DNA of 64,000 nt from Rhodoferax potami (GTDB lineage Bacteria; Pseudomonadota; Gammaproteobacteria; Burkholderiales; Burkholderiaceae_C): NCBI RefSeq assembly GCF_032193805.1, contig NZ_JAVBIK010000001.1, positions 2,377,001-2,441,000 on the forward strand. The letters are read 5' to 3'. This document shows, piece by piece, positions 42,519 through 50,187 of the stretch (its first letter is position 1; every line of letters begins with the position of its first letter). A model generated the notes under the pieces. That model had not been told where the DNA came from. It searched no databases and worked only from the letters and a program-made list of their open reading frames with translations. The position numbers and the translations under genes are program-made.

Positions 42519-43205
42519 TTAATGCTGCGCTGCAACAGGTGGCCGGACGTGAAAGAGGGCGCTCGCGCGCCCTCTTTCTTTCAACCGTGTGGCTGGGTGG
42601 TATTTATTCGCTGGCCTTGGCAGCGGCCGGAGTGGCGGACGCTTTTTTGGCAGCTGCGCGTGGAGCGCGTGCTTTCTTGGCGGAGCCGGCTTGCTGGTTG
42701 CAGCGGGAGCCGTCACTTTTTTGGCCGCCGCCTTTTTCTTCAGTGGTGTTGCCGGTGAGCTGCTTGCAGCTTTGCCTGTGGACGACTTGGGTTGTGCGGA
42801 CAGCTGTTGAACGGCATGGTTCAGTGCATCAATGCGCTCGATAAGCGATGTCACTTCTTTGGCAGACGGGACGCCGAGTTTGTGGAGCGCTTTGGCCACG
42901 CGCTCTTCAAAAATGTTTTCCAGTTTGTCCCACTGTCCGGTTGCCTTGCTGCTGATATCGGTGGCCATGGTGGACATTTTTGCCGTGGCTTCGTTGATTT
43001 TGTCTTCCGCCGCAGCTTGGGTCTTGCGCTGAATACTGACGCCTTCTTTCACCAGGGCTTCGAATGCTTTGCTTCCCTCTGCTTGGGCGCGGGTGAATGC
43101 CCCGAGGCCGGCTTGCCAGATCTGTTGTGCAGAGTCCTTGACGGATGCCGACAAGGGGCTGCCGGCGGCAGGGGCGGGTTTGTTTTTCTGAATTTTCTTG
43201 ACCAT
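42519..43205 (-). CDS. PhaF/PhaI-type phasin, histone-like tail disrupted by a frameshift
   Basis: The N-terminal 145 residues match PhaI/PhaF phasins (QIWQAGLGAFTRAQAEGSKAFEALVKEG, a coiled region, IFEERVAKALHKLGVPS, LIERIDALNHAVQQL). An Ala/Lys tail begins (KKKAAAKKVTAPAA) but near 42683-42690 the frame slips: this frame goes on as PRKHALHAQLPKKRPP and stops at 42519, while the next frame reads AKKARAPRAAAKKASATPAAAKASE and stops at TAA 42604-42606. One missing base explains this. The true end is probably 42604, giving about 200 residues, because a terminator hairpin lies inside the extension. Phasins coat granules; the PhaF tail binds DNA. Confidence 0.85.
   Translation of the reverse strand: MVKKIQKNKPAPAAGSPLSASVKDSAQQIWQAGLGAFTRAQAEGSKAFEALVKEGVSIQRKTQAAAEDKINEATAKMSTMATDISSKATGQWDKLENIFEERVAKALHKLGVPSAKEVTSLIERIDALNHAVQQLSAQPKSSTGKAASSSPATPLKKKAAAKKVTAPAATSKPAPPRKHALHAQLPKKRPPLRPLPRPANKYHPATRLKERGRASALFHVRPPVAAQH
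42551..42578 (-). terminator. Hairpin terminator after the phasin gene
   Basis: Perfect 12-bp stem GAAAGAGGGCGC / GCGCCCTCTTTC with a 4-base loop. It lies within the frameshift-extended phasin frame and just past the restored stop at 42604, which supports the restored frame. The U-run is weak. Confidence 0.75.
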
Positions 43206-43430
43206 GAGAGCTCCTCTTTTGAGTGTGACGTGCAGCAAGGGTGGGTGTCTCCACTTGCGTGGGAATGACTCTAAGCGCTGAACCCGCGGGTGTGTAGATG
43301 GCTTCCACTAAGAAGCACGGTCGTTCGCAACCGTATTGCCTGCAGTATTGGAGCCGGCGGGTTAGTCGGGTTAACGATGAAATCCGCGAGCCCAAAGTCC
43401 GTCAGAATAAATTCATTAACAGGAGCATGT

Positions 43431-45431
43431 ATGCGGTATTTCGTCACGGGAGCTACAGGATTCATTGGTAAACGTCTGGTCAAGAAGTTGTTGCAGCGCA
43501 AAGGCGCTACGGTGCATTTCCTGATCCGGCAAGAGAGTGAAGAAAAGGTAGCGGGGTTGCGGGAGTATTGGGGGCTGACGGACAGCAAGTCCCAAGGGCG
43601 GGCCGTTCCTGTTTTTGGCGATCTCAAAGGAAAAAAACTCGGAGTTTCTGCAGAGACCGTCAAAACCCTGAAAGGGCAGGTGGATCACTTCTACCATTTG
43701 GCTGCGGTTTATGACTTGGAGGCTGATGAGGAATCTCAGATCGCGGTGAATGTAGACGGCACGCGAAACACGGTGGAGTTCGCCAAAGCTATCGATGCGG
43801 GCCATTTCCACCATGTGTCTTCGATTGCTGCCGCGGGTCTGTATGAAGGCGTATTCCGCGAGGATATGTTTGAAGAAGCGGAAAACTACGATCATCCTTA
43901 CTTCATGACCAAGCACGAGAGTGAAAAAATCGTGCGCAAAGAATGCAAGGTGCCGTGGTCGGTGTACCGCCCCGCCATGGTAGTCGGCGACAGCACTACC
44001 GGCGAGATGGACAAGATCGATGGTCCGTACTATTTTTTCAAGCTGATTCAACGCATGCGTCAGTTGCTCCCGCCATGGATGCCATCTATCGGCCTGGAAG
44101 GGGGGCGGGTCAACATTGTTCCGGTTGACTTTGTGGTCGATGCGCTGAACGCGATCAGCCACAAGCAAGGGATCGCCAAGCAGTGTTACCACCTGGTAGA
44201 TCCCGTCGGCTACCGGGTGGGTGATGTCCTGGATATTTTCAGCAAGGCTGCACATGCGCCGAAGATGAACATATTTGTGAACGCTGCCTTGTTGGGGTTT
44301 ATTCCGCGTAGCGTGACCAAAAGCCTGATGGCGCTGGCACCGGTGCGGCGGGTGCGCAGTGCCATCATGAAGGACCTGAGCCTGCCCGAAGACATGATGA
44401 CCTTCATCAACTACCCGACCCGCTTTGATTGCCGGGGGGCTTTGGCAATGCTCAAGGGCACGGGCGTCGAGTGCCCGAATCTCAAGGATTACGCGTGGAA
44501 GCTGTGGGACTACTGGGAGCGTCACCTCGACCCCGATTTACATATTGACCGCACCTTGCGAGGCACTGTGGGGGGCAAAGTGGTGTTGATCACCGGAGGG
44601 TCATCCGGTATCGGGCTGGCAGCGGCCCATAAGTTTGCGGAGGCGGGTGCCACGACCATCATCTGCGGTCGCGACGTGGATAAATTGAAAGAGGCCTGCA
44701 AGGAAGCCAAGGCCAAGGGGTATAACTTTGTGGCGTACCCCGCAGATATTGCCGATATGGCCGATTGCGACCGTTTTGTGGCCTTGTTGATTGAAAACCA
44801 TGGAGGCGTGGACTTTTTGATCAATAACGCGGGTCGCTCCATCCGCCGCGCCATCGAGTCGAGTTATGACCGTTTCCACGACTACGAGCGCACCATGCAA
44901 TTGAATTATTTTGGTTGCTTGCGGGTGACCATGGGTTTATTGCCGGGTATGGTGGCCAAGAGAAAAGGGCATGTGGTCAATATCAGCTCCATTGGCGTGC
45001 TGACCAATGCCCCGCGATTCAGCGCCTATGTGGCCTCCAAGGCTGCGCTGGATGCCTGGACACGCTGCGCATCCAGCGAGTTTGCGGATCAAGGTATCAG
45101 TTTCACCACCATCAATATGCCTTTGGTGCGCACACCAATGATTGCCCCCACCGGTATTTACAACAATGTGCCCACCCTCTCGCCCGAGCAAGCGGCCGAT
45201 ATGGTGGCCGATGCCTGTATCAGTAAACCGGTGCGGATTGCCACTCGGCTTGGTATTACGGGGCAGGTGATGCATGCGTTGGTACCTCGTATTGCCCAGA
45301 TCGCCATGAATACCAGCTTCAGAATGTTCCCGGACTCCTCCGCAGCAAAAGGGGCCAAACCCGGGGAAAAATCGAAGCTATCTCCCGAAGCCATTGCCAT
45401 GCAGCAAATGATGCGGGGTATTCATTTCTAA
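43431..45431 (+). CDS. Alcohol-forming fatty acyl-CoA (acyl-ACP) reductase, Marinobacter FAR type
   Basis: A 666-residue fusion of two reductase domains. Domain 1 (about 1-360) has TGATGFIG at 6-13 and YFMTK (Tyr157, Lys161). Domain 2 (about 375-640) has TGGSSGIG near 388-395 and YVASK (Tyr533, Lys537). It resembles the Marinobacter aquaeolei reductase along its whole length, including FHHVSSIAAAGLYEGVFRED, GGRVNIVPVDFVVDAL, ERHLDPDL and the GHVVNISSIGVLTNAPRFSAYV block. These enzymes reduce acyl-CoA through the aldehyde to the fatty alcohol with NADPH, the alcohol substrate for WS/DGAT. AGGAG precedes ATG 43431. It is divergent from the phasin gene. Confidence 0.93.
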   Translation: MRYFVTGATGFIGKRLVKKLLQRKGATVHFLIRQESEEKVAGLREYWGLTDSKSQGRAVPVFGDLKGKKLGVSAETVKTLKGQVDHFYHLAAVYDLEADEESQIAVNVDGTRNTVEFAKAIDAGHFHHVSSIAAAGLYEGVFREDMFEEAENYDHPYFMTKHESEKIVRKECKVPWSVYRPAMVVGDSTTGEMDKIDGPYYFFKLIQRMRQLLPPWMPSIGLEGGRVNIVPVDFVVDALNAISHKQGIAKQCYHLVDPVGYRVGDVLDIFSKAAHAPKMNIFVNAALLGFIPRSVTKSLMALAPVRRVRSAIMKDLSLPEDMMTFINYPTRFDCRGALAMLKGTGVECPNLKDYAWKLWDYWERHLDPDLHIDRTLRGTVGGKVVLITGGSSGIGLAAAHKFAEAGATTIICGRDVDKLKEACKEAKAKGYNFVAYPADIADMADCDRFVALLIENHGGVDFLINNAGRSIRRAIESSYDRFHDYERTMQLNYFGCLRVTMGLLPGMVAKRKGHVVNISSIGVLTNAPRFSAYVASKAALDAWTRCASSEFADQGISFTTINMPLVRTPMIAPTGIYNNVPTLSPEQAADMVADACISKPVRIATRLGITGQVMHALVPRIAQIAMNTSFRMFPDSSAAKGAKPGEKSKLSPEAIAMQQMMRGIHF

Positions 45432-45770
45432 GCTGTATTTACTGTCGCCAGCAGGGGGGCATTCGTTTTGGCCTCCCTGTGTGAGTGCATCGGGTCACGC
45501 AGGTTTTGTACATAACCCTTGAATTCGGTAAATGTCACGCCGCTGCAATAAATAGTTCGCCTTGGGGGGGGGCTCCCGCGGCAAATATGCCCAAGAAGAG
45601 TGCGCAAGCCGTGAAAGTCAAACGGTCATTAATGCGTAGACCCCATACTTACTGCGTATTTTCTCCACTAGGGCGTTCCTCTATTTGTTGCACCATTCAA
45701 TGCACTATCTAGAGATAAATCTACTCTTATGAGAGAATTCGACCGTGTTTTTTTGTTTTAGGAGTAAATT
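45432..45770. other. 339-base gene-free AT-richer region upstream of the H-NS-like gene
   Basis: No convincing gene; a 75-codon open frame (45485-45712) has no coding features. The base composition is AT-richer than its surroundings, with a GGGGGGGCTCCC run near 45566 and TATC/TAGAGATAAATCTA near 45708-45722. It probably carries the promoter and control region of the H-NS-like gene, a class often autoregulated through AT-rich DNA. Confidence 0.55.
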
Positions 45771-46154
45771 TTGTCTAATCTCATCGATATTCAGTCGCAA
45801 ATCGAAAAGCTGCAAAAACAGGCAAATGAAATTAAAGCCAAAGAATTTCACAGCACGGTGCAAGAGATCCTGGTGAAAATGCAGGCTTTTGGTATCACGG
45901 TCAAAGACCTGCAAACTACCAAGCCCTCCAAGGGTCCCAAACAAAAGTCGAAAGAAGCCGCACCCAAAGCCGCTAAAAAAGACAAAAAGGCGGGTGCAAG
46001 CGTTGCTGCCAAATATCGCGGCCCTAATGGAGAAACATGGTCCGGACGTGGCCTGACTCCCAAGTGGCTGTCGGCTTTGATTGCCCAGGGTCAGCCTAAA
46101 GAGAGCTTTGCGATCGCTCCTCAAGACGGCACTACCGCCAGCAGCGCTTCGTAA
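45771..46154 (+). CDS. H-NS-like nucleoid protein
   Basis: A 127-residue protein: an N-terminal coiled-coil oligomerisation helix (IDIQSQIEKLQKQANEIKAKEF), an Ala/Lys-rich linker (KEAAPKAAKKDKKAGASVAAK) and a C-terminal DNA-binding motif YRGPNGETWSGRGLTPKWL, the H-NS family signature. It binds and silences AT-rich DNA. The start is TTG 45771, 6 bases after AGGAG; no ATG or GTG lies closer to the conserved N-terminus. It may influence the neighbouring storage island but nothing in the sequence proves that. Confidence 0.92.
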   Translation: MSNLIDIQSQIEKLQKQANEIKAKEFHSTVQEILVKMQAFGITVKDLQTTKPSKGPKQKSKEAAPKAAKKDKKAGASVAAKYRGPNGETWSGRGLTPKWLSALIAQGQPKESFAIAPQDGTTASSAS

Positions 46155-46282
46155 GCTTTTTGCTGTTGCGAGCCCGGTTGCATGCTCGGCTCTCGCATGG
46201 TGTTGCGGGGTGTGCTCCGGGAGCAGTGCGGCACAATCCGCCGCTGTAATTTTTCCAATGTCTCTCCCAACGGATGTCTTGC

Positions 46283-47188
46283 ATGACCGACGCTTCTTCC
46301 CCCGCCGCCGCGACCATCGCCCCTTTTGACCAGGCCCAGATTCTGGCGCGGGCCTTGCCCTACATCCGCAAGTTCCATGGCAAGACCATGGTCATCAAAT
46401 ATGGCGGCAACGCCATGACCGATCCCGCGCTGCAAAAAGCCTTTGCGGAAGACGTGGTGTTGCTCAAGCTGGTCGGTATCAATCCGGTCGTGGTGCATGG
46501 TGGCGGGCCTCAAATTGAAGGTCTGCTCAAACGCCTCGGTAAAAAAGGGGAGTTCATCCAAGGGATGCGGGTCACAGATCCCGAAACCATGGAAGTGGTC
46601 GAATGGGTACTCGGCGGCGAGGTCCAGCAAGATATCGTCGGTTTGATCAATCAGGCTGGCGGCAAGGCGGTCGGTTTGACCGGGCGCGATGGCGCCATGA
46701 TCCGCGCCCAGAAGCTCAAGATGCTTGACAACGCAGACCCCACCAAAGAACACGACGTGGGTCAGGTCGGGGATATTGTCAGTGTCGATCCCAGTGTGGT
46801 GAAAGCCTTGCAAGACGATGCATTCATCCCGGTGGTCAGCCCGATTGGTTTTGGTGAGAACAACGAGAGCTACAACATCAACGCCGATGTGGTGGCTGCC
46901 AAGCTGGCCACGGTGCTCCAGGCCGAAAAGCTGATGATGTTGACCAACATCAGCGGCGTGCTGGACAAGCAGGGCGCCTTGATGACAGACCTGACCGCCC
47001 AGCGGATTGATGAGTTGTTTGCCGATGGCACGATCAGCGGCGGCATGTTGCCCAAAATCGCCGGTGCGCTGGATGCGGCCAAAAGCGGTGTCAACTCGGT
47101 CCACATCATCGATGGACGGGTGCCCCATGTGCTGCTGCTCGAAATCCTGACGGATCAAGCCTTCGGCACTATGATCCGCTCCCATTGA
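46283..47188 (+). CDS. argB: Acetylglutamate kinase
   Basis: A 301-residue amino-acid kinase of arginine synthesis: phosphorylates N-acetylglutamate with ATP. Motifs are [61 protein letters not shown] and [22 protein letters not shown] 46283 is preferred over ATG 46274, giving the usual MTD... start. It lies 128 bases after the H-NS-like gene; slmA follows after the two-component pair rather than directly. The length agrees with beta-proteobacterial ArgB. Confidence 0.97.
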   Translation: MTDASSPAAATIAPFDQAQILARALPYIRKFHGKTMVIKYGGNAMTDPALQKAFAEDVVLLKLVGINPVVVHGGGPQIEGLLKRLGKKGEFIQGMRVTDPETMEVVEWVLGGEVQQDIVGLINQAGGKAVGLTGRDGAMIRAQKLKMLDNADPTKEHDVGQVGDIVSVDPSVVKALQDDAFIPVVSPIGFGENNESYNINADVVAAKLATVLQAEKLMMLTNISGVLDKQGALMTDLTAQRIDELFADGTISGGMLPKIAGALDAAKSGVNSVHIIDGRVPHVLLLEILTDQAFGTMIRSH

Positions 47189-47195
47189 ATTTGGT

Positions 47196-47240
47196 CGCTA
47201 TCATTTTTGTAGCTGCTTGCGCAGATATCACTTGGGCTTG
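47196..47240. repeat. Dispersed intergenic repeat, copy 5 (degenerate)
   Basis: CGCTATCATTTTTGTAGCTG followed by CTTGCGCAGATATCACTTGGGC, between argB and the response regulator gene; the right arm is less conserved than in copies 2 and 7. Confidence 0.65.
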
Positions 47241-47251
47241 AAAGGTAATTG

Positions 47252-47938
47252 ATGCGTCTGTTACTTGTAGAAGATGACGTGATGGTTGCCAGCGGCATCA
47301 AACTGGGTTTGTCTGACGCCGGTTATGCCGTCGACTGGGTGGGCAGTGCTGAGCGCGCGCTGGAGGTCACCAGCACAGAGTCGTTTGATGTGGCGGTTGT
47401 GGACATCGGCTTGCCGAATATGGATGGCCTCTCGCTCACCCAAGCGATGCGCAAGTCAGGCCAGACCATGCCGGTATTGATCCTCACCGCGCGTGATGCG
47501 CTGCAGGATCGGGTCCAGGGGCTGGACATGGGCGCGGATGACTACATGGTCAAGCCTTTTGAGCTGCCTGAGTTGTTGGCGCGCTTGCGGGCTTTGCTGC
47601 GGCGGTCCCAGGCGGCCACTTCCTCGGTGCTGAGCTTTGGTCCGCTGGAGCTGGATACCGCGCAGCGCGTCGCTTGCATCCGGGTAGACGGTGCGGCGGC
47701 TACTGCGCTTGAGCTCGGTCCGCGGGAGTGGACTGTGATGGAGTACCTGCTTTTGCAGGCTCCCAAGCCCGCAAACAAAGACAAGCTGCTGCAGGCGCTG
47801 ACAGGCTGGGACAAAGAAATCACCCCCAATGCGGTGGAGGTGTACATCTCCCGGCTCAGAGGGAAGTTAGAGCCGCATGGCGTGGCGTTGCGCTCTATCC
47901 GCGGTTTCGGATACCGGCTAGAACTAGCCGCGGCCTGA
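47252..47938 (+). CDS. OmpR-family response regulator (TctD/QseB-like)
   Basis: A 228-residue regulator with receiver domain (about 1-115: EDD at 8-10, Asp51 in VVDIGLP, Lys in YMVKPFELPELLARL) and a winged-helix domain (about 130-225: LELGPREWTVMEYLLLQAPKPANKDKLLQAL, AVEVYISRLRGKLEPHGV, IRGFGYRL). ATG 47252 follows a GAAAGG box. It is the first gene of a two-component operon, with the kinase starting 15 bases after its stop. TctD-type systems control carboxylate uptake, and the Bug receptor at 35980 makes that idea attractive but unproven. Confidence 0.92.
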   Translation: MRLLLVEDDVMVASGIKLGLSDAGYAVDWVGSAERALEVTSTESFDVAVVDIGLPNMDGLSLTQAMRKSGQTMPVLILTARDALQDRVQGLDMGADDYMVKPFELPELLARLRALLRRSQAATSSVLSFGPLELDTAQRVACIRVDGAAATALELGPREWTVMEYLLLQAPKPANKDKLLQALTGWDKEITPNAVEVYISRLRGKLEPHGVALRSIRGFGYRLELAAA

Positions 47939-47953
47939 GTGGTCCCCTCTGGC

Positions 47954-49366
47954 ATGTCCAAGGGTTTGCAGCGGCGTTTGCTGTTGCTGCTACTGCTCCC
48001 CTTGTTTTTGTTGGCCATGCTGAACGCGTGGTTTGACTTTCGCTCTGCCGACAGTGCCGCCTTGCAGCAAGACCGGCAATTGGTCCGCATGGTCCCTTTG
48101 CTAGCGGATTCGGTGGTTGCCAAGGGCGATCTGGCGTCGCCGGCCTTGGTGCTGCTCACGGCACCGCCCGTTGATGAGTTTTTGAATAGCCGCCCCGGCA
48201 TGTCGGCCATGGCCGTCGTTGGCATGGATGGCGTTGTGCGCGCTGGGGCCGACTGGCTCTACGGTATGCCGCCCAGCACCAAGGAGCCTGCTTTTTCGAG
48301 CCAGGAGTTTGAGGGCGTCACCTACCGCATCGTCAGCCAGAGGGTGCAAACCGTGGCGGGTGAGCTCGTGGTGCGGCTTGCCGACGGTTCCGACCCCCGC
48401 CAGCAATGGCTGCGTTTGCTGGCGTTGAAGGTGTTGCTACCGAACTTGATTTTGGCTTTCGCCGGATTTTTTGCGGTGCGTTGGGCGGTGGGCACCGCTT
48501 TGCGTCCCCTGCTAACCCTGCGCGAGGCTTTGGAGCGTCGCTCCCCGAGGGATTTGTCCGCCCTTGACCCCGATGCGTCGCCAGACGAGGTGAGGCCCTT
48601 GGTGGAGTCGCTGAACCGCTTGTTCGGCCTGGTGAATGCGCAGGCAGAAAGCCAGGCCCGGTTTGTTGCGGATGCCGCGCACCAATTGCGCACCCCGCTT
48701 GCCGGTTTGCAAGCACAGGTCGAGGCATGGGCGCAGGTGGTGGATCCGCATGGAAGTAAGGGAAAAGCGGCAATAGCCCCCGAAAGAGCTGCACCTAACG
48801 CTATCACTTTAGGAGCGGATCAGGTTTTGCGGCTTCGCCATGCGGCGCGGCGCACTTCGCAGCTTGCCAATCAATTGCTGGCCTTGTCGCGGGCGGATTC
48901 GCGCAGCGCCAACATTCAGCCACTGCAACGCGTGGACCTCTTGCAGCTGTGTGAAACGCTGTTGGAATCCCAGCTGGATGCGGCCATGGCCAAACAAATA
49001 GACCTCGGGCTGGATGTCAGCCCGGTTCATGTAAGTGGCCAGGAGTGGTTGCTGCGCGAGCTGATGACCAACTTGGTGGACAACGCGATCAAATACACGC
49101 AAGAGGGCGGCCGGGTCACGATCCGTTGCGGGCAACAAGGCCAGGCATTTCTGGAGGTCGAAGACGATGGCCCCGGTGTGCCCTCCGGTGAGCGCTACCG
49201 GGTGCTGGAGCGCTTCTATCGGGTAGCGGGTACCGCCGTGGAGGGCAATGGCTTGGGCCTGGCCATTGCCAGCGAAATCGCCCATGTCCACCGCAGCCAG
49301 TTGGAGTTGCAGGCAGGTGCTGGAGGCAAGGGGCTGCGGGTGACACTCCGCTTTCCCCTCGCTTGA
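47954..49366 (+). CDS. Sensor histidine kinase (TctE/QseC-like)
   Basis: A 470-residue kinase: first membrane helix at about 9-27 (RLLLLLLLPLFLLAMLNAW), periplasmic sensor (about 28-155), second helix (about 157-180), HAMP-like linker, HisKA with His243 (AADAAHQLRTPLAGLQ) and ATPase motifs NLVDNAIKY, DDGPGVP, GNGLGLAIAS. An extra segment of about 20 residues (DPHGSKGKAAIAPERAAPNAITLGADQ) lies between the two HisKA helices, and the DNA there resembles part of the dispersed repeat. ATG 47954 is chosen; GTG 47939, directly after the regulator stop, is also possible. Confidence 0.9.
   Translation: MSKGLQRRLLLLLLLPLFLLAMLNAWFDFRSADSAALQQDRQLVRMVPLLADSVVAKGDLASPALVLLTAPPVDEFLNSRPGMSAMAVVGMDGVVRAGADWLYGMPPSTKEPAFSSQEFEGVTYRIVSQRVQTVAGELVVRLADGSDPRQQWLRLLALKVLLPNLILAFAGFFAVRWAVGTALRPLLTLREALERRSPRDLSALDPDASPDEVRPLVESLNRLFGLVNAQAESQARFVADAAHQLRTPLAGLQAQVEAWAQVVDPHGSKGKAAIAPERAAPNAITLGADQVLRLRHAARRTSQLANQLLALSRADSRSANIQPLQRVDLLQLCETLLESQLDAAMAKQIDLGLDVSPVHVSGQEWLLRELMTNLVDNAIKYTQEGGRVTIRCGQQGQAFLEVEDDGPGVPSGERYRVLERFYRVAGTAVEGNGLGLAIASEIAHVHRSQLELQAGAGGKGLRVTLRFPLA
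48798..48822. repeat. Possible fragment of the dispersed repeat inside the kinase gene
   Basis: AACGCTATCACTTTAGGAGC resembles the left end of the intergenic repeat (TGCTAT-T(n)-AGGAGC). It is in frame within an extra loop of the sensor kinase. The match is short and may be chance. Confidence 0.35.
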
Positions 49367-49434
49367 AAAGTCAGGCGCGTTGCGCGTGCGAGAATTTAAG
49401 TGAACACTAACTAGCCCTTGAGACCAGACGTGCC

Positions 49435-50079
49435 ATGACTGATACCTCTGTTGAGACACCATCTGCCGACGCGCCAACGCGCAAGCGGCCCAAACCCGGA
49501 GAGCGCCGGGTTCAGATTCTCCAAATGTTGGCCAGCATGCTGGAGCAACCCGGTGGCGAACGCATTACGACCGCGGCATTGGCCGCGCGGCTGGAGGTCA
49601 GCGAGGCCGCGCTGTACCGGCATTTCGCCAGCAAGGCGCAAATGTTTGAGGGCTTGATTGATTTCATCGAGCAGACGGTTTTTTCGCTGATCAACCAGAT
49701 CATTGAAAAAGAGGCCGCCGACCCCGCCCCCGATGTCGGCGTGCGGCAGTCGCACCGCATTCTCAGCATGTTGGTGCAGTTTGCCGAGAAGAACCCCGGC
49801 ATGGCCCGTGTGATGGTGGGGGACGCACTGGTGCTGGAGCACGAGCGCTTGCAGCAGCGCATGAACGCGCTGTTTGACAAAGTGGAAGCCACGGTCAAGC
49901 AATGCCTGCGGGATGGCCGCTTGGCGGCACCGGCGCAGGTGGGTGCGGTCGATGCGCAAATTCAAGCTTCTACGGCGGTGGCTTTTGTGGCGGGCCGCTT
50001 GCAGCGCTTTGCCCGATCCGGGTTCAAGCGCTTGCCGTCGGAGCACCTCGACAGCGCATTGGGTTTGATGCTGGGGTAA
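49435..50079 (+). CDS. slmA: Nucleoid occlusion factor SlmA-like TetR protein
   Basis: A 214-residue TetR-fold protein that follows E. coli SlmA: RRVQILQMLASMLEQPGGERITTAALAARLEVSEAALYRHFASKAQMFEGLIDFIEQ, then FAEKNPGMARVMVGDALVLEHERLQQRMNALFDKVEA and RFARSGFKRLPSEHLD. SlmA binds chromosomal sites and blocks FtsZ-ring assembly over the nucleoid. A 16-residue Pro/Lys-rich extension precedes the HTH. It is found near argB, as in other beta-proteobacteria. It acts on the nucleoid, not as a classical repressor. Confidence 0.9.
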   Translation: MTDTSVETPSADAPTRKRPKPGERRVQILQMLASMLEQPGGERITTAALAARLEVSEAALYRHFASKAQMFEGLIDFIEQTVFSLINQIIEKEAADPAPDVGVRQSHRILSMLVQFAEKNPGMARVMVGDALVLEHERLQQRMNALFDKVEATVKQCLRDGRLAAPAQVGAVDAQIQASTAVAFVAGRLQRFARSGFKRLPSEHLDSALGLMLG

Positions 50080-50148
50080 ACCCTAGTTTGCCTTAGGAGT
50101 GACCCTCTAGAGGGGGTGGGTACTTCACAGTGTCGAGTGAAATGCTGC

Positions 50149-50172
50149 AAAATAGCACGATCGTTCTATTTT
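50149..50172. promoter_or_regulatory. Near-perfect 24-bp palindrome, candidate TetR operator
   Basis: AAAATAG-C-ACGATCGT-T-CTATTTT: 22 of 24 bases are symmetric. It lies 16 bases before the TetR gene start, the usual place for an autoregulatory operator, and upstream of the whole beta-oxidation operon. Confidence 0.65.
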
Positions 50173-50187
50173 GATTACCACTCGTCT

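Noticed and set aside
45485..45712. 75-codon open frame in the 339-base gap before the H-NS-like gene
   Set aside because: No ribosome-binding site, no family likeness, odd composition with many Cys; more likely control region.
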